Source: Ariolimax columbianus
Taxonomy: Eukaryota > Mollusca > Gastropoda > Stylommatophora > Arionidae
Length of the DNA stretch: 64,000 nt
Direction: 5' to 3'
Assembly: GCA_036924085.1 (NCBI GenBank)
Contig: JAVGWX010000018.1
Coordinates: forward strand, 26,114,563 to 26,178,562
Shown piece after piece: positions 56,712 to 64,000 of the stretch. Made by a program: the position numbers and the translations under genes. Position 1 is the first letter of the stretch; every line of letters starts with the position of its first letter. The notes under the pieces were generated by a model. It ran no database searches. It saw only the letters and a program-made list of their open reading frames with translations, and was not told the DNA's origin.

Positions 56712-56799
56712 TCTTTCTCGAAGAAGTTATCGCAATCACTTAGCTGTCACAGATGGAAACCTGTTTGAAGATCATTATTGTCATTGAGCATGGTATACA

Positions 56800-56806
56800 T
56801 TTTATA
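56800..56806 (-). promoter_or_regulatory. Candidate TATA box of the F-BAR gene
   Basis: Minus strand GCTATAAAATGTATACC places TATAAAA about 90 nt upstream of the ATG at 56711. This is a reasonable distance for a short 5' UTR. No initiator can be fixed. Confidence 0.4.
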
Positions 56807-56867
56807 GCTTGTGTTTCTTTAACTGTCAAACTGAATAGCGATCCCGTCTTTCCCTAACCTCTTCTTC

Positions 56868-57195
56868 TTCTTCTTCTTCTCTTCTTCTTCTTCTGTGTTC
56901 ATATTGAAAACGACGTTGCCACGTTGTATCGTATTTTACCGCAACTCTGCAATATTTGCGGCTGGACAAATCCGATTTCAGCACGGCTTTTCTGAGTACC
57001 TGGTTTGCCTTCCCACTACAATCCCTATCGCTTGGCCAGACTACACCATTGACTAGTGCATCCTGTTTTCAGGGCTGTCACGTGGAGGCGGAATAGCGTC
57101 TTGGTTTGGTCAGCTATTGTTCACTGACCTTGATGCAAGCAGCCACCTACGAGTCGCTGGCTGCTGTCAGCTATGTAAAGCTTCACCTTGGCCTT
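56868..57195 (-). mobile_element. Family Y, divergent subfamily
   Basis: Minus: CTGAAAACAGGATGCACTAG, CTGGCCAAGCGATAGGGATT, GTGCTGAAATCGGATTTGTC and CAGCCGCAAATATTGCAG, ending ACACAGAAGAAGAAG. About 60 bp upstream of the candidate TATA box. Confidence 0.75.
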
Positions 57196-57271
57196 CTCCA
57201 TAGATTTTGATTCACTACGGACGCTATTTAGATGTATAATTATCTAGATTACTGGATTATTGTACGATCTA

Positions 57272-58055
57272 TTCGGGATCAAGACGCTGAGCAGCGCATG
57301 AGCTGCAGTGGTCAGCGACCCATAGCTGACTGTTAGTGTCAGGGCCAGCGAACCAGAGCTGCCAAGACCCTTCTACACCTCCACGCGGCGATCCTGGATA
57401 ACAGGCTGCAGCAGGGCAGACTGGCCAAGAAGAAAGAATCAAAGAGGGAATGCTAACCCGGTACTCAAAAAATTCTTGCTTGCTGAATTCAGATGTGTTG
57501 GACCGAAAGTGAGATTCCAGAATTACAGTTATAAGGAACGACTCAGAAAAACCGGCCTACAGTGTCTCGAAGAGAGAAGAATTCGTGGTGACTTAATACA
57601 GGTTTATAAGATGATCAGAGGAATCGATAAATTAGACTATAACAAGTTTTTTTTAAAATACAGCCACCTACAATAACACGAGGGCATAGCTACAAGCTGA
57701 CTAAAGAGAGGTCCAGGTTAGATATTAGGAAATATTTTTTTAGTCAGAGAGTGGTGTCTGCTTGGAATGCATTGCCAGGGGAGGTAGTGGAGGCAGGGAC
57801 AGTTAATGCATTTAAGAATAAACTGGATGCGCATAGCTTTTAGAGCAAGGTGATGTAAATGTAACTGGTTGTATACAGACTCTGCAGGGTCTTCTAAACC
57901 AGTATAAAGACGTTAAGTTAAGTTAGAAAGGTGCAAATATCGCAGTCAAGCTGTAAACTACAACACAACGTATTCCGTTCTCTGGAATACATTCTACTAC
58001 TTAAGCCCTTTCAGGGTTTGGTAGCGGGAGATTGAGAACGAACCAAGAAGAAGTA
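57272..58055 (+). mobile_element. Family Y copy split by a CR1 insertion
   Basis: Y sequence 57272-57502 resumes at 57926 (GGTGCAAATATCGCAGTCAA) and ends GAACGAACCAAGAAGAAG. TACGATC(T/C)ATTC flanks the whole (12-bp duplication, one difference). Confidence 0.9.
57503..57925 (+). mobile_element. CR1 LINE 3' fragment nested in Y
   Basis: Opens FQNYSYKERLRKTGLQCLEE and ends with the CR1 terminus (GACGTTAAGTTAAGTTA). GAAAG lies on both sides. Almost identical to the 12.7-15.5 kb copy but with the CAG codon where that copy has TAG. Confidence 0.92.
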
Positions 58056-58399
58056 CGATCCATTCCTCAGAGGCGGTTACGCCGCCGCGGGTACCAACTT
58101 CGTTCCCATTGTCTTACGTCTTGGGCCACGGTGGACCAGTGAGTGATGAGTTTCCCGTCTGTAGCATCGTGGATGTTGCTTCTTAGTTCGAGGATGTCGA
58201 AACAGCGCGTAGGTGGTCTTCCCCGTGGTCGTTTTCTGTCTATTATTATCTACATCATACAAATATGTTCCAAAGTAACTTCTTTGTCCTACAGCAAATT
58301 TTGAGCTTACGTGACTTCTTGTGGACAATCAGAAAGCAGCTATTAACAGATTGCATGACACATCAAACGCTGTGAATGAGGATCACATAGTATTATTGA

Positions 58400-58680
58400 G
58401 GTAGGTTTCGAATGCTTCGCGTGATTAAAGTAAAGTAACCCATTGCATTACTGCCGCATGGGTGTGAGATGTTAGCGATCTCACATTTCAAAGAATCGGC
58501 TATCCCTCGCCGCGTGTACTTTACGGACTGAACCGGTACCCATTTAAGGCTTGGTCGACCCAGGACCCACGATTGCGGTCTGAAAAAACATGTCCGCCTC
58601 AACTGGGGAATGAACCCAGGACCACTCAGATGCGAAGCCAGCTCGCTAACCACTGCGCTACGCTACGCGGCTCGCTGAAT
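58400..58680 (-). mobile_element. tRNA-derived SINE, family U
   Basis: Minus: GCGTAGCGTAGCGCAGTGGT then TAGCGAGCTGG (A box) and CCTGGGTTCATTCCCC (B box); 3' end TTACTTTACTTTAAT. Unrelated in body to S1 or V. Confidence 0.8.
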
Positions 58681-58979
58681 ACGTCAGTACATTTGCATGG
58701 ATAAACATACGTAACCATTAGTAAATAGCACATCACATGTTGTAGACAGGCTTACATACTAGCTCCTTGAAAATAGCATACGTAGTACCACCCTCCATTC
58801 TGTCCTAGGTTTGTAATAAGCGGTTTGCTGCGCAAGTCTTCAAACAAAAAGTCGTATCTACAAGGCAGAGGTTAAAGCGTTCGTGTATTGCCATGGGCAT
58901 GTCACAGTGAATTTACACGTGTTTTATGCCAGCTCTGTGACGTACTGAGGGAAGGTGTGCATATCATTTTAAAAGCAGG

Positions 58980-59345
58980 TATGGGATCAAGATGCTGAGG
59001 AGTGCATGAGCTGCAGTGGTCAGCGACCCATAGCTGACTGCTAGCATCAGGGCCAGCGAACCAGAGCTGCCAAGACCCTTCTACACCTCCACGCGGTGAT
59101 CCTGGATAACAGGCTGCACCAGGGCAGACTGGCTAAGGAGGAGGGATCGAAGAGAGAATGCTAATCCGGTACTCAAAAAAATGCTTGCTGAAGTCGGATG
59201 TGTTGGACCAAATGGTGCAAATATCGCAGTCAAGCTGTAAACTACGACACAACGCATTCCGTTCTCTGGACTACATTCTGCTACTTAAGCCCTTTCAGTG
59301 TTTGGTAGTGGGAGATTGAGAATGAACGAAGCCAAGCCAAGCCAA
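58980..59345 (+). mobile_element. Family Y, full-length copy
   Basis: AAAAGCAGGTAT lies directly at both edges. Start GGGATCAAGATGCTGAGGAG, domain TGCTGAAGTCGGATGTGTTG. The tail is AACGAAGCCAAGCCAAGCC rather than GAA repeats. Confidence 0.93.
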
Positions 59346-59349
59346 AAGC

Positions 59350-60110
59350 AGGTATTGCCCTTTCCGGAAACACATATGACGCTTATTGGATGTTTCCTCA
59401 CTGACTCACATCTTATGAATATGGTCGCTGTTTCTCCTTATTCGTTCGCCATCAGACATCCACATCAAAAGACAGCAGTCAGACGGATAGAGGTGAGAAT
59501 TTGACCAACTTTTGGGTGAAGACACTGCCGTCACTACGCCAGCAATGCACAGTTTGCAAGATTTAGAAATCATAGGTTGGTCCAGCAGAGACGGGGCACG
59601 AGAGAACGAAGCAGGAGATTAAAACCCGGGAGATACAGAAACCATCAGTATTTACACTCTTCATTTGCTGAGAGGGACTGATCACCTATGGGTCTGCCCG
59701 AAGTGCAATGACGTCGTCAATTCTTAACAGAACAGGACACCAGTCAGAGCAAGGGTCTATAGACATTGTTACTCATATGACTTCTCGTACACGGAAAGAC
59801 GTTGCGGTCACGTGCAGTACATTTCACTAGTGAATGCTAGGTAGTGCTGCAACAGGTGTACGGATTACATTGGACTGTGGCCACACGTGCACAGCTATTT
59901 TATGCATGTTTCAAGTTAAACAAAAATATAATGATTGCATTTCAATCTATGTGCCCAGTGCGCAACCAGAAGATGGCCGCTTAACCTCGACTGGGACAGC
60001 TGATAAAGGGCGTGGCTTAATGACTGGTGGTTTTTTTCCCCTTGATCATATCAGGGCAGCTTTTATCAATCTTTCTGGTTCTTGATTCTAGGAACCAATA
60101 TAATCACACA
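59350..60110. other. No gene recognised
   Basis: Mixed-composition sequence; short ORFs only (e.g. 59834-60085) with no domain I can name. Confidence 0.5.
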
Positions 60111-60161
60111 TGATACATTCCCATAAGTGCTCCGTTCTCCGTCCAAGCAGCCACGCAAGTG

Positions 60162-60169
60162 TATATATA
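60162..60169 (+). promoter_or_regulatory. Candidate TATA box
   Basis: TATATATA within CAAGTGTATATATACTCACAGTC, ~160 nt upstream of the ATG at 60325, with TCAGG/CAGTC-like initiator candidates at ~60176-60188. Confidence 0.3.
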
Positions 60170-60324
60170 CTCACAGTCCCAGTCAGGTGTTTGATTTCGT
60201 GTTCTTCCGATCTTTCCAGAGAAGACACACTTTCTCCCCTCTTCCATAGTCACTACCAAATCTATCATCCTATGCGCATATGCATTTTCGCGACCTTCTG
60301 TCTCTTCGTCAATCTGTAGTGTCC

Positions 60325-60495
60325 ATGACTGCCCTTATCAACTCAACCCTGTGTCTCGTCATCACCACGTCGTTCATCACAGCTCGTCCCGTCGCTGCAT
60401 CAGCGCTTTCACTGCCCCAGACGCCTGCATGTTCGGGGCAGTTGATCCATGTGACACCTTGTACACCAGATTTACTCAGAAGAGAGGCCCACTGA
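60325..60495 (+). CDS. Small ORF with signal-peptide-like start (56 residues), unrecognised
   Basis: From ATG 60325 the frame begins MTALINSTLCLVITTSFITA then RPVAASALS, a hydrophobic N-terminus with an AxA-type cleavage region, followed by a short tail with two Cys (ACSGQLIHVTPCTPDLLRRE) and a stop. It may be a first exon or a whole short peptide. The upstream in-frame ATG at 60280 would bury the hydrophobic stretch. GC content is higher than in the surroundings and no transposon matches. Function unknown; it may be chance. Confidence 0.25.
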   Translation: MTALINSTLCLVITTSFITARPVAASALSLPQTPACSGQLIHVTPCTPDLLRREAH

Positions 60496-60577
60496 CAGCT
60501 TTTATCATTGCATTAGCATAACCGTATGTTGGTCATCGTTTGATATCGTTCAGTACTTCATTCATTTTACACGAGAC

Positions 60578-60895
60578 GACGGGGAGGAAGACTAACGTTT
60601 GGTTAGCCAAAATATATAGATCATACATGTTATTAATCAGGATCAGGCAAAACATACTGGCCAAGACCCTCGCCTCGGCTTCCTAGTAGCCCTTCCTGGA
60701 AACGGGCTGTTTTCATGGCAGCCTGGCTAACTAGTTGAGGGATCGACGTGATCCTCGCAGTAGTGAGTGACACGCAGATGAAGCAAAGAATAACACAACC
60801 GCCTGCAACCCGTCACTTAAAGTCCTTTTCAGGACGCACAAAAGAGTAACCTACTCATTGTGAGCATTCGCAAACAACAATAACAATAACACGAG
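60578..60895 (+). mobile_element. Family X copy
   Basis: GGGGAGGAAGACTAACGTTT at the 5' end; the 3' end is GTGAGCATTCGCAAACAACA then ATAACAATAAC. ACACGAGA flanks both sides. A segment before CTGCAACCCGTCAC is deleted. Confidence 0.9.
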
Positions 60896-61139
60896 AAGAC
60901 AATGTTTCGCTTTGTTGATCGCTTACAGAGAGAATACCCTACTTTATTTTATTTCACTAACTCATCAAGATTTGTATTTATTGCGGCTCAAGCCATAGAG
61001 CTAAGACAGCTTATGTAGTCATTAGCTTACTTGATTAGCTTACTTGAAGGGATAACTGATCTAACAGATTTCACAATGCTGCGAAGTTGCAACAGTCAAA
61101 GCACCAACACTTGGCCCAAGACAGGATACTTCAGATACC

Positions 61140-61412
61140 AAGGACAGGTTTTGGTGAGGTTAGACAACATACACACGGGTCAATTACAGACTAACATATC
61201 ATAAGGGAGAGATTGGGCCCTGCCCGGTTATCAAGATGCCTAAGACACATCGCTCGCAAGTTGAGTGATGCCCCTACGACTTAACGGGGTTACGGGAAAG
61301 ACAAGACACGGGGTTACGGGAAGACAAGACATGGAGTAGAAGAACCTGGATGCATAAAGATTCTGTAGTCTTCTAAACCAGTATAATGATGTTAAGTCAT
61401 GTCAAGTTAATT
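61140..61412 (+). mobile_element. SINE-like family Z with CR1 tail
   Basis: GGGAGAGATTGGGCCCTG, GACACATCGCTCGCAAGTTG, a duplicated GGGGTTACGGGAA-GACAAG segment, then TCTTCTAAACCAGTATAATG and GTTAAGT. Partner of 17875-18118. Confidence 0.7.
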
Positions 61413-61576
61413 TAAGTTAAGCTACTCGGCGACAAAAACAGACATAAAAAATCAGTAGCAAGCAACAAAGCCTATTGCATTGACAAGAACACTTTCTTTT
61501 GAAGATGTCAACAAACGTTGTCACTCGTTACGTTGTTTAACTTACAACCACTTTATCAAGTGATGTTAATGTTACA

Positions 61577-62122
61577 GTGTGCTTTGGGCCTTTACAGCGG
61601 CATGCCATTGCTATTGTTCTTGACTGCCCTTTCATGACTAAATGCTCCAATATGTCTTACACAGAAGAGGCTACTTCGCCTCTTGTGCCAAATTCTACTA
61701 CTGTAAGTTTAGATTACGAAACCCCTTCTTTAAACTATATGTTTCCAGAAATGGCAATATTCAGAAATGGTTCTCATGCTAATATTCATACTTTTGGTAG
61801 TGTAGTGATTTTTTCATTCTGTCCAAATGACTTTCAGTCATCAACACTTTCAATTAATGCAGAGAAGGAAAAACCCCTGTTTAGCCTAAACAAAAGCTTT
61901 AACGAGAAAAACATTGAGGTTAGAATGAACGAAGTGAAACTGACCGTGAGGTCGAGACTAACTATGAGACCCCAATATAGACAAGCTCATTTTAAAAAGC
62001 CTCCACAAGATTTAGTTGAACTCATCAAGCACCTCTCACACTGTGGGTGTGCATGTGTGGTGGAGTGGGGTGGGAAGATGAACCTTCACTTCGTCAACTA
62101 TATACTGAATATATTCGCTTAG
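61577..62122 (+). CDS. Unrecognised ORF, up to 181 codons
   Basis: Open without a stop from 61577 to 62122. The mixed-composition peptide contains EEATSPLVPNSTTVSLDYET, NEKNIEVRMNEVKLTVRSRL and PPQDLVELIKHLSHCGCACV. It is not low-complexity and not a shadow of a known element here. No domain recognised. It could be an exon, a degenerate transposon frame or chance; the stretch is moderately AT-rich with no clear promoter. Confidence 0.25.
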   Translation: MCFGPLQRHAIAIVLDCPFMTKCSNMSYTEEATSPLVPNSTTVSLDYETPSLNYMFPEMAIFRNGSHANIHTFGSVVIFSFCPNDFQSSTLSINAEKEKPLFSLNKSFNEKNIEVRMNEVKLTVRSRLTMRPQYRQAHFKKPPQDLVELIKHLSHCGCACVVEWGGKMNLHFVNYILNIFA

Positions 62123-62299
62123 TATTCAATTATTCGCCGCCCTCCCCCTCTCTTTTCACACACTGCAAGTAAATACCTCTAGTAAAAGTTCAACAGAGAA
62201 CAAAATCTGATTCTGTGGTTCATATGCGGCGCCATGAAAACAACGTCGACAGATACATGTTAAATCAACACCAACATTGAACCTCTCAACCTAAGGAGA

Positions 62300-62579
62300 G
62301 AACGTTTTGTCTAGGGATCTATTCCAAGTTAGCGTTACTCGCGTGGGCCGAGAATATATTGCTGATCGCCCTTCCTAACAGAAAAATATATTTGTTTTTG
62401 TTGGATGAGGTATGCTTCAGTGCCTCCAGTACCGACTTATATTCAATAAAAATCACAGAGTCCTTTGGACCCAGTTCCCTTAGGTTTAACTGTTGGTGCA
62501 AAATACCAACAGCTGTTTTGATAGCATCGGCCCCCGCTTCATAAAAAAAAAACAACAGTTTTGGATGCACGAATAACAA
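62300..62579 (-). mobile_element. RNase H-domain relic of a LINE
   Basis: The minus frame reads GADAIKTAVGILHQQLNLRE then DSVIFIEYKSVLEALKHTSS and SAHASNANLEWIP. It corresponds to the E...I--AL, -I-TDS-SAL-AL and --WIP-H parts of retroelement RNase H, with the Asp of TDS changed (IEYKS). Confidence 0.6.
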
Positions 62580-62679
62580 ACCTCATGTAATGATTCACCT
62601 GGGTATTTCATACATACCGTATGCCAAAAGTTGCAAATGAGGTAGATTTTAAAGCTGATCCATCCATAAAGACCTAGAC

Positions 62680-64000
62680 TGCCGATGCTTGGTAGCTATA
62701 GACTGTCTCCAAGGCCTGTCCGTCGGCTGACTTCGACGTATGAGATTCAGTCATACCAGTGGATCGTGAGAGTTCGCCTCTGGCTGGGCATGTGGAAGGC
62801 TTCAAAGCACTTCTGATCGCCCTGCAGAATAGTCCAGGTTTCTTAACCGCACGGAATGATGGGGGCGACACAGGTTACGTAAATTCGTAGCTTGGTTTTC
62901 AATGAAAGCCTCTGTTGGTTCCAGACCCAATGCAGAGTGTTCATACAAGCGGCAGCCAGACTGACTCTTGGAATGATGTCCGGGTGGCTTCGTGTGTCGG
63001 AGTTTTGTTACTGCCCAGGTAAAAGAAATCCTCAGTGGAACTAACATGGCTGCCATCGACAATAATTCATGTTATGGTGGGGTTGCAGCCAAGGGTTCGT
63101 TTCTTGATTTTTGCCCATGAGATGCGTAGGCCTAATCTAGATGCAATATCTTCTAGGTGTTACAGAAGTTTTTTTTTCCAGATACTACTGAGGGGGAGAG
63201 TTTGGTATGACTACGTCATCGGCGAAGTCGAGTTTTGTCACACGCAGCTGTCCGATTGTGACTTATGGGTTGTACATCCACAGCTGATTGAGGATCCAAT
63301 CCATGGTGCGGCAGAATAATGTCGGGGCGAGGACACATACTTGCCAGACACCGGATATGTTGAAACCTGTCCGAGAGATGGTGGTGGCTCAGGCGGATTC
63401 TTGCTACCTAGTAGCTGGAAACTTTCACTTGTTTTAAGGCATTCCACAGGGCAGATCTGTCCACGGGGTCAAAGGCATTCTTGATGTCGACGTTAGAGAA
63501 GTTAATGGGCGGTTGAATTCCTGGTATATCCCAATTAGTAGGCGTAGAGCAAGGATGCATCAATGGTGGAACGGCGGGCAGTGAAGCCAGACTGTTGGGG
63601 GCGCTTTTCAACAGAAATTGAATGTGGCAGAGAAGTATGTTGCAAAGAGTTTTCCGGGGACAGACAGTTATGTGATGGGCCTTAGCTGCTACATTCAGAG
63701 TGAGATTTTTCTTCTTCGTATAGGGAGATGGTGATTTCGCCCCTTCATGCAGCAGGAACTGGTCTGGTGTACCAAACGGTTGCGAACAGTTGAAGCAGGA
63801 TGGGGGTCTCGTGCGTATTTCAACAGCTCATGAGTAATGCCACCAGGTCCTGCGGCTCGGCTGACTTTCAACGCTGTAGGGTGGTGCGTACTTCTGTAAT
63901 GGTAGGGGTGTTGGAATCGAAGTCGCTAACAGCGGGTTGTAAGATGGAATGGCCTACTGACTATTGGGGTGTGGCAACTACTGGACGATTGAGGGCATCA
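62680..64000 (-). mobile_element. LINE reverse-transcriptase relic, continues past right edge
   Basis: Minus strand: SNVDIKNAFDPVDRSALWNA (~63480-63520, VD-KKAFDSVDR motif), then CVLAPTLFC and TKLDFADDVVIPNSPPQ (~63210-63240, intact FADD), FFYLGS (~63030), and GSGTNRGFH/KPSYEFT/PPSFRAVKKPGLFC pieces corresponding to the KRLSL-TK-RIY--CVL-VLLYGSETWT block in shifted frames. The RNase H piece at 62300-62579 may or may not belong to it. Confidence 0.8.

Overview
The window is nuclear DNA of a metazoan. It holds GT-AG introns, an 18S rRNA gene fragment, tRNA-derived SINEs, LINEs of several clades, mariner relics and long simple repeats. The 18S variable regions and the SINE/LINE repertoire look lophotrochozoan, perhaps molluscan. 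That is an inference I cannot verify here.

Layout. (1) 1-5542, minus strand: a 5' external transcribed spacer, the first 1240 nt of an 18S rRNA gene, four ~190-bp junction repeats that re-use 18S sequence, and an I/Nimb-like non-LTR retrotransposon. Its frame (694 codons, endonuclease plus start of reverse transcriptase) is open from base 2082 to the left edge. (2) 5543-22700: a repeat field with LINE relics, SINEs, three tandem arrays, an (AT)n tract, a nearly intact CR1-type LINE at 12.7-15.5 kb, a tail-to-tail second CR1 copy, and an I/Nimb-like element nested in that copy. (3) 22740-56711, minus strand: a host gene rebuilt exon by exon. It has 11 coding exons joined by GT-AG introns in matching phase, 1023 nt in all, encoding a 340-residue F-BAR protein of the PSTPIP type without an SH3 domain. 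Its introns are packed with SINEs, LINE relics and a mariner. Two LINE relics there carry minisatellites grown out of their own coding sequence. (4) 56.8-64 kb: more SINEs, a possible small secreted-peptide ORF with a TATA box, an unrecognised 181-codon ORF and a decayed LINE running off the right edge.

How the elements relate. Family labels X, Y, S1, V, U, W and Z are mine. X has about 12 copies, a 5' end GGGGAGGAAGACTAAC and a CAA-rich tail. Y has about 9 copies and a GAA-repeat tail. S1 is tRNA-derived with 5 copies. V and U are tRNA-headed. W and Z carry the CR1 3' tail. Y, S1, a 388-bp half-LINE and the 5' UTR of the 18S-inserted LINE share one motif, TGCTGAARTCGGATG followed by a CCG/GCAAA block. 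This suggests one conserved SINE domain passed between elements. Y, the half-LINE and the I/Nimb-like LINE share the 3' tail ACGAAGAAGAAG, which suggests a common mobilising machinery. No bacterial operon, CRISPR array or viral gene was seen.
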